This document shows positions 44,461 through 56,722 of a stretch of 64,000 nucleotides of DNA, piece by piece. This DNA comes from Termitomyces sp. T153 (Eukaryota > Basidiomycota > Agaricomycetes > Agaricales > Lyophyllaceae): NCBI GenBank assembly GCA_018296165.2, contig JACKQL020000001.1, positions 2,046,001 through 2,110,000 on the forward strand, given 5' to 3'. The position numbers were made by a program, and so were the translations under genes. Below the pieces are notes generated by a model. That model was given only the letters and a program-made list of their open reading frames with translations. It did not search any database and was not told where the DNA came from. The stretch's first letter is position 1. Every line of letters starts with the position of its first letter.

Positions 44461-44993
44461 GTATATATAAATTTTTTTTTAGACTTTTTGTAGTATGGAC
44501 ACAAACTGGCCCCCTTAAGGGGCCTCAAAATGTATAGTGCCCATTACAGTTCAGAAATGGAGAGAAAGCCAAGAAAAGCAAGATTAATAAGGTGGTACAC
44601 ACTAGCAACTGTTGCTTGATGCTAGCAATGCTTGGAGGAAAATGCTCAGTAAGTCATCATAGCAAATTACCCCTAGAGGCATGCTGAGTGCTAGTGACAG
44701 AGTGGCCATGCACAGCATTGAAAACAAGAGAATAGTAAAGTAGAGTGTCTGTGAAAGGCTTCTTAAACAAAAGTAATATGAAGAAAGAGTAGCAAGAATG
44801 AAAGGACTTAATATTTTTGTAAGGTATTTTTCATGGTTTTTCTGGATAATAAGGACAAGAACAGTGAGAAACTCAGTGGAATCAAGAAAAGTCACTAGGG
44901 CTTAGCAAAAGGTATGTTTTAGTTTTCTTCTTTCCTGGCAGTGTCACCAGTATTGTCATCATCTACAAGGTCAGTTTGTTCGAGTTCTCTAAG

Positions 44994-46097
44994 TCACAAG
45001 GTGTCAATGTTGAAAGTGTTGCTAAGCACTACTATGTGTTCTCTAGCAAAGTAAGGAACCAATCCAAAGGTGGCTATGGGGTGATGCAGTACTGAACCAT
45101 CTAGTTCACAAAGAATGTAAGTGCCCCCACAGTTACAAGAGATTACCACCAGTGGGCCTAGGTAATGAGGCTTCATTTTCTTGTTATGTGTCACCTCAAC
45201 TCTAGTGTTCTTCATTAGTACAAGGTCACTGGTTTGGAAATTGTAATTGTGGATCTTAGCAGCATGTTCTGCTTCAAAGCAAATGGTGGCAAGGCGACAA
45301 GTGCTAAGAATGTCACTGTGAAGGCAGTCGAGGTCCTCTTGGCGACATTGAAGATCAATTGCTCAGTGGGCTATGAGGTCTGTTGTTAACAATAGTGAGT
45401 TTGGCAGCAGTTGCAAATATGTTACTTCTACTATGTCAGCTGGCAGGAGAGGGTGGGTACCAGTTGTTGCATAGTAAGGGGAGCAACCCATTCTCTTGCA
45501 AACCATAACATGTTCTGACCAAAAGACAGAGTAAGTAGCTGTACTCCACCTGGACTGATCACTGTCGACCACTTTGAAGAGGGCTTGGCAAACATTGAAA
45601 TGGAGCCACTCAACTATTCTGTTAGCACACTTATTATATCCAGAGATCCAAATATGGTGCAAGTTATACTTTTTCACCAAGTAAGTGACTGCCTTTATGA
45701 TTGGAGGCCCATTGTCAGTGACAATTTTGCTAAGCACTCCCCAGCAACAGATAACATCCTTATATAGCCATGTTGCAATAGCTTCAGTATTCTCTTTGGC
45801 AAGCATATGGAACTTGGAGTAATGAGTTAGTGAACAACATCCTTGAATGATATATTTGAACTTATTGAAGGGTGGCATGAACATGGTGTCAACATATATC
45901 TTGCTGAACAAGGGTGCTGGCATAGTGACAGTCAGTGGAATGAGGACTTTGGTCATCTTGTGTACCTGGCAGAGGTGGCAAGTCCAGATGTACCATATGA
46001 TATCAGTGCTAACTTGAGGCCACCAAAATTGTTCTAGAAGGGCTGAGCAGGTGGCAAAGAGGCCTCTATGTCCCAAATCATTGTGCATGGCCTTCAA
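44994..46097 (-). pseudogene. Element A integrase, with an uninterrupted 244-codon core
   Basis: 45,363-46,097 is open for 244 codons and starts MKAMHNDLGHRGLFATC with the H-x-H and CHLC zinc ligands of the integrase N-terminal domain. Catalytic acids are visible: D in YVDTMFMPPF, D in IVTDNGPP and E in RIVEWLHFNVC. The C-terminal part continues after stops to 44,994 with KMKPHYLGPLVVI and YILCELDGSV, the GPL-type strand region of gypsy integrases. No chromodomain was seen. Confidence 0.85.
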
Positions 46098-46099
46098 GA

Positions 46100-48663
46100 C
46101 TCATAGGTGACTAGTCATGGGAACAAATAGCTTGTGAGTGCCATCCCAACTTCTTCACCAAAGTTTGCCTCTTGTGACAAAGAACCTGGAAGCATAGCAG
46201 ACAAATGTGGCATATTCATTGTCACTAAGGCCTTTGGGTCTAGTGAGATTGTGAAGCCATTTCTCAACTATGAGTACATGGGCATTGCTGGCAATAGCTT
46301 TAGCACTGTGGGGCATGTCACTATAGATAGTGGTGCCATTGTTATGGAGAGGCTGAATATCATTGTTGGTAGCTAGTCATGGGATGGTGTCTTTATTGCT
46401 AGCAAAAGTTGCTAAAGATTGCAAATAAGGGTACTCAACCAGAGGAGGTAGGCAATGGGAAGCCATGAAGACTTGGTGAAGGAGCAGTAATGGTAGCTGA
46501 ACTTGGTGGATGAACCCATGCAAACAATCAATCCAATTGTTGTAAACTGAATTGTCACTATTGTCTACAGAGGGATCACCAGGCTGGGGCAGGCATCATG
46601 AAAGACCATTGGGGCCATGGAAAGTTCCCTTAACATGAACAAGCTCAAAGTGAAACATTAAAATTGCCATTATTCAGCAGTTCATGCTGGTAGAGGGTTG
46701 GATATTAGAGTTCTGAAGCATACCCTTAATGTAGCAAGCATCAACTTCAATGATGAGGTTCCTAATGCCAATAAGGTACATCCACAAGGCTTGCAGTGCT
46801 TGATAAAGGCCATAGAGTTCCAATTTGGGCTGACTGAATCTAGCTTCTCTGTTGTTTAGTGTAATCAACCCAAAGCAGTTGTAGCAATGTTCTTTGTGAT
46901 TGTCACTAGGGCACTGGCAAAGGTAATACCTGACTGCTATATATGAAGTGTCAACTGCTAAGATGACAGGGTCAGGCAATTCATAGTCAATAGGAACTAG
47001 GGGCTTAGTGTCTTGTAAGGCTTTCACAAGGTCACATTGGGCATTTATCTGGTCGGGGCCAAAATTGAAAGGGATGCCAACATAAGTAAGTTTTGTTAAG
47101 TTGTTGGTGCAGTGTGCAAAGTTCTTGACAAAGATCCTAAGTACTCCCACTGTGCCTAGAGAAGCTCAGACTTCCAATAGCAACTTGCAAGGGCTCCACC
47201 ACTTGATTAGGGCCAAGCAACTTTTGTCAGAAATATGACCACTAGGAGTACAAACATGGCCAAGGATCTTGAAAGTAGGGGTGCATAAAACAAGTTTGTG
47301 ACCAGAGAAGGTACCACTGCAATACTTCATCTGCTGGAGAATCCTGTTAAGAAGTTCAAAGAACTCCCATAGCACTAGGCAAATGTTTGGGTTAGTGGGA
47401 TGCTTAGTCAGTTTACTATTAATGATTTTCCAGTCCTTGGGTCCTTTAGTGCCCACATCGTTGATAAAGCTCAGCACATTATGGGGGATCTCTGGCTGCA
47501 AAATGCAGGTAATGTCATCATGAAATATGGGCACAGAGTTGGTCCATCCCATTGGCAAGGTTACTAAGTGAAGAGTGCCAAATGGCATCTGGAATGTCAT
47601 TAAGTTGCATGAGGCAGGGTCAATAAGTCACTTGTCATAGCCAATGTAAAGGTTGAGAGTGGTGCCACAGATGCATCCAGCAAAAGATTCAGCAACATGG
47701 TCTGGAAAAGGTGGTACTCCAGAATGGCAAATGGTGACATGGTTTAGTAGCTCTAGGCTGTGCACAATCCTGAGCTTACCATTTTTCTTGAGAATACAAA
47801 ACCATCATGAGTGGTAAGCAGAGTTCAAAGGTTCATACACTAGCTTCAATCTTGTTATGAATGATCTCACATACTTCCTTTTCTAGCCCTGGGGCTATGG
47901 GACAGTTGTGCTGAACCCAAGGTATGTGAGGTATCATTAGTATGCATACTGGTGGGAAGAAGTTGGGGCATAAGCTTCCTCATTCAGAGTCTTCCCAGGT
48001 AAAAGCTTTTTCCTGCTTAGAGACCATGTCAACCAGCACTCTGATTTCATTGCTAGTGAGGAAGCCTGTGTCATGGTTCTTGACGAGTTTTGCTTGTTGT
48101 TCACTAGTGAATTGCTTTGTTGGGATGAAAGGTAGCAGGTTAGGATTAAGTGGAGGAATTGTTGCTAGTGGATCACTTATAATCTGGCACTCAATTTGGA
48201 AAACCTCACTAACATGGCTGGTGACTGGTTTGGTTTTTATAGCGACAGGTCTGTACTTCTTCTTTACCTGGACTCCTCTTCACTTAGGGGGTTTGTTAGC
48301 AACAAATTGAGTGGGGAATGGAATGTTAATGTAGGTGGGGGTAGTGTCTGTATTGTTTGTATCAAGGGGTAAAGTCTGTCCAAGAATCAAGGGCTTAGAT
48401 GTATCTGTAGAAACAAAATAAGAATGGGGTAGAAGGGACAAATCAGAAAGGTTACTAGCAGTAACATAAAGATATGCTAGTGCAGGGTTGGTCTGTGTGT
48501 CAGAATTAGTAAGTATAATGTCTTTGTCCAAATCACAAGAAGCTATACAAGTCACCAGACCAGTGGAATGGTCATAGCTGATAACAATTGCTATGTCGCT
48601 ATTTTCTTTGTTGATGCCTTTGGCATTGAAAACAACAGGGTGCTTCAGTCTTGAAGCAAACAT
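46100..48663 (-). pseudogene. Element A reverse transcriptase and RNase H
   Basis: From 48,663 downward: a linker, WVQHNCPIAPGLEKEVCEII, the LKKNGKLRIVHSLELLN palm region, MTFQMPFGTLHLVTLPMGWT, FINDVGTKGP at about 47,455-47,468 (F-I-D-D with the first Asp now Asn, a CG to CA change), then 46,674-47,150 with RNase H strings ILAVDTSYIAVRYYLCQ and FSQPKLELYGLYQAL. Stops split it into at least five pieces. Its upstream border is the insertion site of element C. Confidence 0.85.
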
Positions 48664-48709
48664 TTTGGCAGTTGTTTCTTTTGGATTTACTGCATGGAAA
48701 GGTAGGAAT

Positions 48710-49855
48710 TGTCAGGTTTCGCTGACCATAGGGGCTCAGCTACACTGGGCGAGTCCTTACCAGGCAGATGTGATTCCCTGCACTGATAACTGGGCATGCA
48801 GAGGTGTCCCAAAACACTGGGGACTTGTGAGGATAGTTGGTGGAGATTGATCTGAGCAAGTCTGGGGATGTCTGGAGGAGTAGGGGACAAGCTGTGGGAA
48901 GGGGGACAGGCTTGGCAGGGTTCAGGCATAAGTCCATATGCAAGGATTGTGGGTGCAGAGGAGTCAGAGGCTATGCAAGTGATAGAAGCAGAGCCAGAGT
49001 TTGATGGGGGATCAATGGAGGTGGATAGAGTTCAGAGCTGAGCATGTAGTGAGGTCCAGAGTTGGTTAAAGAGTATCAGGGATTCATAATCATAATTGCG
49101 GGGTTTGTGAAGATGTTAAAGGTTGGGAAAGATAGGAACATGATGGACAGATGGATCAAATGAGATGAGACAGAGTCAAATGAAATGAGACAGAGTTGAG
49201 ATGAGATAGAGACAAGAATGAGAATAGATTTAGGCAGAGATATGAACGATAATGAAAATGATAATGAAATAGAGATAGGACAAGACCGGGAGACTGAGAG
49301 TAGGAGAATGGGACACGGGCATGAAACATGGGAGAGAAACAATCAGACCATAAGTAACATCAAGCAATATCAAGACTAGAGTACAAAGAGCTACTCTATG
49401 TTTTATATACTGACTACTGAAGAGCTCCGGGGGATGTTGGCTGTAGCAGCAGGGCTTGGTGGAGCTTGATGGAGTCAATGGGTGTTGGTTACAATCAGAG
49501 GGTGGGCCATGTTGATATGTTGATGGGATCAATTGGTGATGTGGGCCGTTTCAAGGTCATTGTGATACTTCAAAGTAAGTTAGAGGAACCAGGGTGTCAA
49601 GTTGATGACATATAACGGAGTCAGGCACAGTGGGGGAATGGTCCCAGGGGCTCAGGAGATTCAGGGGAAGTGTTGCTGACTGCAGGGAAGATGTCAGAGT
49701 TGGCCAGGGGGCCATCGGAGTTAGCCAAAGATGCATCAGAGTTAGCCGAAGTAGGCACAGAGCACTGTGGAAGTTCAGTGAGGCATTGGGGGAGATTCTG
49801 GGGGGGTGGGGGGTCATTGGATGATGTGTGGAGGTCCAGGGAATGGATTGTGACA
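48710..49855 (-). repeat. 3' LTR of element C (family B)
   Basis: 1,146 bases, TGTCAGG to TTGTGACA on the plus strand. Followed on the plus strand by TCACCCCCCCTTTCAACGTC, the complement of the polypurine tract. Confidence 0.93.
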
Positions 49856-50311
49856 TCACCCCCCCTTTCAACGTCAAGACCCTCAAGATGCAGGATGCAG
49901 GTTGGGGATTGGCAGGGGCATGGGAGTCAAAGCCAAGTAATATAGATCAATCTGCAGTGAGTGATGGCGGCATGGGAGGTGAAGTCAAAGTGTGGTTGCC
50001 GCTTTGTCAGGGAGTTCTTCCCAATCAATTAAAAGACTTGGACATACCCTGGGGTTCCCCCAAAAATTTCTTCCATGTCCTCCTCTGATCACTCAGCTCC
50101 ATGGTTTTCCAATGTGGATGAGGTGGTGGTGTATAATAGTGAGGGGGAGGAGTTTGAGTGCTGGCATCAGGTCAATGCCATGTACCAGAGTTGTAAGTAG
50201 TGTCTACCTGTTCTCTCGGAGTAATTGACAGAGCCTTGCAGGGTGGGTTGCAACAGTGTTGGGCTCTTCTGGGGGCTCTACTTAAGAGAGGGGCTTGGGA
50301 TGGACTAGAGT

Positions 50312-51640
50312 TTGTCCTGCAGAGTTGAGTTTGGCAGTGGGGGGCAGGGAGGGAGTTCTATAGGTGCAGCAAGTTCTGCAGGCAGAGGTGATGGTGGAGG
50401 AGTTCATGAGGGCATTGGCATGGGCTCAGGGCCCCCCAATGCTAGAGTGGTGTTTGAACCAGGCTCTGGTAGTTTTCAAGCCCTTTTGGTTGCATTTACT
50501 GATTGTTTGGTTGTAGTGTACCCTTTGTGCTCAGTGGGGCAAGCTGTGCAAATTCAATGGGCCCTCCATAGGCTTGTGACATAACACCTCTGTGTGCCTT
50601 CCATGCCACATGAGGCACAAGAAGTGCTTGATTTCATTGGAGTGGTGTGCATTGCTGCAGAGCAGGGGTGGGATGAGGGTTGGGTGTGGGAGCAACCAGG
50701 CAAGGCATGGAAGGCCCAGGTATCGGGGAAGGAGGGTGCAGGGCAACCTGCAGGGAAGTCAGGACCTCTGCAGGGTGGGTAGAGGGAGGGGGCGCTGGCA
50801 GTGGTGGATAAGGGGAAGCGGAGGGCCTCCCTGCTGTCAGAGGCAGGGCCCAGCAAGAGGCTATGTGGACATGAGTTGACGGTGGGGCCTCCGAGGCCTC
50901 ACTTTTACTCTTCTACCTCAGGTGTGCCATTGGAACAGGCTTCAAGTTCCCCAGAGCCCCCACCTTCAATTACGGAGGTTTTCCTACATTAGCAGGTGGA
51001 GGCTTTGACAATGGCATTGACGGCGTGAGAGGGGGAGCTCTGATAGGTATGGGAGGATCTGGATGCAGCACAGAGGGAGAAGGGGGCACTGCAGTGGGAG
51101 CAGGACACTTCAGTGCAAGTGGCGACAGAGTGGGCTTTGGAGGTGCAGGGTTTGTGGGAGCGTCTGATGCAGTGAGAGGTACAACTCACAGAGGTGGCAG
51201 AGGGGCAGCAGGTGGCATTGGAGGGTGGTTTGTTGCAGGTGGAGCTGGAGGCAGTGGGGCAGAGGGAGGATTGGCTGGCTAGTGAGGCAGCTTCGGACCG
51301 TGTGGGGGTCCTGCATAAGTGTCTCTCCAGTTCTCCATTTTGTTGCTAACAAATTGTCTTTGGTTAGGCTGGGTGTAGGAGCACCAAGTTCTCCTGGATG
51401 GTGCCTCCGCAGCACTGGCATCAATCCAAGATGGGTTGACATAAATGTCCATGTATTACTCTCTGGAGCTTCAGCAGGGGATGGCAAGAATGGGGAGGTT
51501 GCTGGTGGAGCATTGGCAGTGCAATGCGGTGGCCCCAGGGTTGTGGTGGGAGGTGGTGATGGACACAGAGGAGGCCTTGCCAGAGTTGGCAGAGGTTCTA
51601 ATGGTGGTGCAGGCCTAAATGGAGATCAATTTTGGGATTA
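50312..51640 (+). pseudogene. Antisense Zn2Cys6-like / coiled-coil reading frame in element C
   Basis: Plus strand, opposite to the element. 50,517-50,627 reads CTLCAQWGKLC, 16 residues including one stop (TGA where CGA is likely), then CLPCHMRHKKC. Cysteine spacing is identical to element D and the flanking residues are similar. A deletion of about 7 bases near 50,640 shifts frame; downstream GVVCIAAEQGWDEGW, then MVDKGKRRASLLSEAGPSKR (50,801) matches the basic patch of D. From 50,990 to 51,640 a Glu/Gln-rich coiled-coil-like stretch is broken by frame changes. It is the only part of the element C body with recognisable protein similarity. Confidence 0.65.
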
Positions 51641-51649
51641 GGGAGGAAG

Positions 51650-54600
51650 AGAGGGGGTTTTCCGAGGGGGGGAGGGGTTGAGGAAGCAGTTGAACTCCAT
51701 CCTCTTGTTGCTTTGTGCCCTGTCGTCTACCCCCTTTTTGTTGTATTATATTGTTGTTAATTCAATTTTGGTCAATGCTCCTGGGTGTGTGTGGTGAGCT
51801 TTAGTGTGTGTGAGGGTAAGTAAAAACACACAGAGGTGCAGGTAGGAGTTGAATCCCTAGTAAGTTCAGAGGCAGGGGTTAAGCCCCTTGTTTGCTGTCT
51901 GTGTTGGCTAGTTCCGGGGTCATTGCAGGACTTGGCAGAGTATTGTAGAAGGGAGTCCCAAGGCTTGACAGGGTGTGGAGAGTCCTCCTGCAGGGTTCCA
52001 TTGCATTTTGGAGTGTTGATGGCAGCATTGTTGGGCTTGGCCCTTGGAGTTTTGGACCCAAGTTGTAGGGGCTGTCCTCTGTCTGTAGTGGGGTCGAGCA
52101 TTGTGCTGGTTAGGGGGGGCGGACCTCCAAATCTTTGGAGTGCGCTTGATGATGGCTGGCAGTTTTGTTTTTTCTGTTGGTGTGGCTTGTGGAGGGGTGG
52201 AGGCCTTTTAGTGGTTTGACCCTTAGCAGCATAGAGGTGTGGTCCCAGTGTGAGGTGGTCCTTGTAATAGTTCATTGGGGGCCTGTTCCATGGGCCAGCT
52301 ATGCTGTGAGTTGGATTAGTGTGGGTGCAGAGGTACTCCCTTAGAGTGGGTGTTGCCATCCTTTGGTTGTTGGTGTCCGGGATTTGTGATTTAGTGGGTT
52401 TGTGCATGGTGGGAGATTTGTTGAGCTCCAGAGTATTGTATTTCATTAGAGGTGTACTGGGTTTGGGCCTTGCTGCACTCCAGAGTGTTGGCTCTGGTCG
52501 AGGTCACGCTCTGGAGTATTGTGTTTAGAGACAGGTGTGCTTGGGTGGTGTTTTGGTGTGCTCCAGAGTGTCATTAATGAGGGGGTGGGGTTCGGGGTGG
52601 CCAGTCTTAATGAGTTTCTTCTGGCCTGGAGTTGAGGTTTGTGAGTTCTAGGCCATTTACGCAACCTTGCTCTCCATTCCTGGCCAAAGGTAAGTCTGGA
52701 GACAGTTAGAGAAGTCTTATGTAGTGCTGTCATTCTCTAGAACTTGAGGTGCTGCCTGGGTTGAATTGGTGAAGGCCTTTTTTTGGTGGAAGCAGCACGG
52801 GGTTCGGTTGGTGACTGTCTTGTCCTAGTGGAGGTGCTCCAAGGCAAGAAGGAGTTTTGAGGGCTGTCATCCCATGGGTTATTCCTCTTGGGATAGGTGG
52901 TTCTTTTGGTGGAGCTGTGTCGGGGGACCATATTGAAGGCCTAAGAGTTACTAGTTTGTTGGCGGAGTGTGCGGGGCCAGTGCTATGAATGTGGTGCAGG
53001 GGTTGGGGTTGTAGAGTTTGGTAGTCTTTTGTCTCTTTCTAGAGCAGAGCCAGTAATGGGATGGAGTGAGGGTTGGCAGAGTGTTGGCCTCACTGGTGGA
53101 GCTTTTTTATGCTTGGCAGGTCAGGGCAGGGTTAGTTCAGGGTGAGCTTGGGGCCTCAGTTGGTGGTTTTTGTCCTTTCCCAGGGCAGAGCTGGCAGTGG
53201 AGGTGGTGGGGGGTTGGCAAAGTGTTGACTCACTGGTGGAGCTCTTTTACACTTGGTGGAATGGGGCAGGATTGGTCTGCATGGGTTCAGGGTGTTGTTT
53301 CTTACATTTGTACTCTGGAGCAGTCCGGAAGTTGCTATGAATGGGGGCAGGGTAGGTCTTGGCACTGTGGGGTGGTCAACCAAGTTTCTGATTGGGGAAA
53401 AGGTGTCACTTCTTTAGAAGGCATCAGTGGTTCCTTGATTGTCGGGGCAGAGTTGGAGGGGCCACCTCATCATTCTGGGCATCTGGGTTGATCTTCGTCA
53501 GCATGGTTAGATTTTGCTAGGAGTGTTGCAGAATTCAGGGAAAAACTACTTGGGGGGTCCTGGAGTTTATTTTCTTGTTGGGGAAGCATTTTGTTGGGGG
53601 AGGGGAGCAGTATAGTGGCAGGTCTGAGGCCCCATGGGCAGGTTGTGGCATGTGACACCCTTGCCAATGGGGCAGCACTTTCTTCAATGTCAAGTTGTCA
53701 TTGGGGGATTGCAGCCTCCTTCTGATGTCAATTCGGGATGGGTAGCAATGGGGGAAAAACTAATCGCTTCTTATGGGAGGCATCAGCAATTTTAGGGCAC
53801 TCTGGAGAAACTACTTTGTATGGGGTTTGTTTCTGGGTGCTCCGGTGGTGTGGTCCTGGTTCAATAGACGTCTTCCAGTATATAGGCAGAGTTTTGTGGA
53901 GTTGTTATCTGGCAATTTATGATTGCAGGGTGAGTGCTGTAGGGAATTGTCATTTTGGTTGGCATTGTAGTTCCCCTGGGTTGGATGTCAGAGTCGGAGT
54001 GGAGGCCCCAGAGTTGTTTTGCCAGGGTCCAAAGTTGTGTGGGAGGCTTCAGAGTGGCTCAGAGGGGTTGGTTGGGGCAGCCTTGACCTGGTGTGGCATT
54101 ATTTGAACCATCAAGCTTGCTCAAGTCGCTTAGTGAGCAAGCCCTCCAGAGACATTGGAGCATATGTTCTTTATTGTTGGGGGGTTTTTGGAGCTTGAGA
54201 GAGTTGATCAACAGTTTTGGAAATGATGGTGGGGCTTCCTCCTCTGTGGGATCCTCTCTTCCCTATAGTTTGTTCTGACAGAGCAACTCTAATGCTGGGG
54301 TTTCTTTTGTTAGAGGTGGCATAGTTTGGTGGCAGAGTTCTTGTCTGATGGCAGTGTGCAGAGGGGGTCACCACCAAATGTTTTTTTTTTTTTTAATGTC
54401 AAAGGTTCCAGATCGAATGGGGAAAGTTGTCAATGTAGTGGGCAAGGGTTTCGGAGTAATTACGGGGGTGCCTTGAGTAGTCCACTATTGCAAGTTGGAG
54501 CATTGTGATTCATCCAGGTGGCTTTGTGGAGGTTGAGGGGGTGCTTTCAGAGTGCGTTCTCAAGTTGGCAGGCAGAAGTGCGAGTTCCTTCCTTTCTTAG

Positions 54601-55480
54601 CCACCTTGGGGCTTGGGAATTCCTTGGTCTTGTTCTGAAGTTGTTGGAGGTGTCAGAGTCCTTCCAATTGTTGGGCGGAGGTAATGGCTGAGTCAACCAA
54701 GGGGTCCTAACTGATTCCAGAGGTGGTTTCTGGGGTTGGGCATAGTGTTGATCTTGAAATCTTGCTCTGTTGTCAGTGGAGTTACTGGCTTGAGCTTGAT
54801 TCTGATGATGGCAGAGCTAGTGTGGGAGGGCAGAATTTTTATCAGGAGTGGGTGTGGGTGAGTGTTGGATGGTCTGCTGGCATGGTAGCAGGGTCCTGCT
54901 ATCAGGTTACAATGCTGTCAGGGACTCACTGGGTTTGTCCTGACAGCTTGTGGAGTTGCTTGTGGGTTGGTGGATCCAAAGATGGGCTTTTGGGAAGCAT
55001 GTTCTTAGTGGTCTCGTCGTTGTTCTGGTAGGATTGGCAATCTTCTTTACGCAACAGGTGATTTTTTGTGGTGGGTTTGTGTTATTGTGGTTGGGGGTGG
55101 GGATGTGGTGCTGGAGAAGTTTGTTGATCATTGGGTCAAATTATCACCAGGGTTTAGCATGCTGCTTTAGTGACATCGGGGTCAACCTTTGCAGGGGAGC
55201 AGAGCTGGCAGAGAGGGTGGGAAAAGGGTGAGAGGTGGTCTGTGGGAGTGGTGTAGGGTTGGGCATGAGTGGGGAGGGTGTCTATGGAGAGAGCCATTGT
55301 ATGGGTGTAACTGGAGTGGAGGGGATGTTTGGTATCAGGTCCACAACTCAATGTGCCTTGGCAAATTGGGCAGATCCATAGGAATCATAAGGGTTTTCAG
55401 GCATGGGTCGACCATAGACATCAGAAGTGTTTGGTGAATGTGTGTGCGGAGCTAGCGCAGACATCATGAATGGGGTAAGG
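51650..55480. other. Long noncoding body of element C
   Basis: About 3.8 kb of G/T-rich (plus) sequence. Long minus-strand frames such as 51,772-52,446 are Pro/Thr/Ser/His-rich and follow from the base skew; no domain motif appears in any frame. Imperfect repeats occur, for example a unit of about 141 bases around 53,041-53,300 (GTTGGCAGAGTGTTGGCCTC versus GTTGGCAAAGTGTTGACTC). Confidence 0.55.
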
Positions 55481-55483
55481 TAG

Positions 55484-55496
55484 AGTCTTGATATTA
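55484..55496 (-). promoter_or_regulatory. Self-complementary primer-binding site of element C
   Basis: On the minus strand TAATATCAAGACT directly follows the 5' LTR. It is complementary at 12 of 13 positions to the AGTCTTGATATTG stretch of the LTR (plus 56,152-56,164), 32 bases after a TATATAAG box. Same layout as element D. Confidence 0.75.
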
Positions 55497-56642
55497 TGTC
55501 AGGTTCCACTGACCACAGGGGCTCAGCTACACTGGGTGAGTCCTTACCAGGCAGACATGATTCCCTGCACTGACAACTGGGCATGTGGAGATGTCCCAAA
55601 ACACTGGGGACTTGTGAGAATAGTTGGTGGAGATTGATCTGAGCAAGTCCAGGGATGTCTGGAGGAGTAGAAGACAAGCTGTGGGAAGGGGGACGGGCTT
55701 GGCAGGGTTCAAGCATAAGTCCATATGCAAGTATTGTGGGTGTGGAGGAGTTAGAGGCTATGCAAATGATGGAAGCAGAGCCAGAGTTTGATGGGGGATT
55801 GATGGAGGTGGATAGAGTTTGGAGCTGAGCATGTAGCAATGTCCAGAGTTGGTTAAAGAGTGTCAGGGATTCATAATCACAATTGTGGAGTTTGTGAAGA
55901 TGTTAAAGGTTGGGAAAGATAGGAACATGATGGACAGATGGATCAAATGAGATGAGACAGAGTCAAATGAAATGAGACAGAGTTGAGATGAGATGGAGAC
56001 AAGAATGAGAATAGATTCAGGTGGAGATACAAATGATAATGAAAATGATAATGGAATAGAGATGGGACAAGACCGGGAGACTGAGAGTAGGAGAATGGGA
56101 CACGGGCATGAAACATGGGAGAGAAACAATCAGACCATAGGTAATGTGAAGCAATATCAAGACTAGAGTACAAAGAGCTACTCTACGTCTTATATACTGA
56201 CTACTGGAGAGCTCCAGGAGATGTCAGCTGTGGCGGCAGGGCTTGGTGGAGCTTAATGGAGTTAATGGGTGTTGGTTATGATTGGAGAGCAGGCCACGTT
56301 GATATGTTGATGGGATCAATTAGTGACGTGGGCTGTTTTGAGGTTGTCATGATACTTCAAAGTAAGTCAGAGGAACCAGGGTATTGAGTTGATGACATGT
56401 AACAGGGTCAGGCATGGCAGGGGAATGGTCCCAGGGGCTCAGGAGATCCAAGGGAAGCATCACTGACTGCGGGAAAGATGTCAGAGTTGGCCAGGGGGCC
56501 GTCAGAGTTAGCCAAAGATGCATTGGAGTTAGCCGGAGTAGGCACAGAGCACTGTGAAAGTTTGGCAAGGTGTTGGGGGAGGTTCTGGGAGGGTGAGGGG
56601 TTGTTGGACAATGTGCAAGAGTCCAGGGAATGGGTCATGACA
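55497..56642 (-). repeat. 5' LTR of element C (family B)
   Basis: 1,146 bases, same length as the partner LTR. The first 80 bases differ from it at about 10 sites, all transitions. TATA box near 56,187-56,195 on the minus strand. Confidence 0.93.
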
Positions 56643-56722
56643 GGAATAGTGCACCGTTGGCCAGTGTTGGAGTCCATGATTGTTATAGTGGTCTTGATAT
56701 CACTAAGAGTGGTGACTGTACT

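Larger units (their letters stand above)
48710..56642 (-). mobile_element. Element C: family B LTR element without recognisable gag-pol, nested in element A
   Basis: Exact target duplication GGAAT at 48,705-48,709 and 56,643-56,647. Both LTRs are 1,146 bases (48,710-49,855 and 55,497-56,642) and differ almost only by transitions in the stretches compared. Primer site 55,484-55,496 and polypurine tract (GAAAGGGGGGGTGA on the minus strand) show minus orientation. The 5.6-kb body lacks RT, integrase or protease motifs on either strand. Its one supported coding remnant is the antisense cysteine-cluster frame at 50,517-51,640, homologous to that of element D. This fits a large non-autonomous derivative of the D family. 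It keeps visibly more CG than A or D. Confidence 0.88.

Noticed and set aside
51772..52446. 224-codon minus-strand frame as a gene
   Set aside because: Composition is Pro/Thr/Ser/His/Gln-rich as expected from the base skew; neighbouring frames look the same, and no domain or initiation context supports it.
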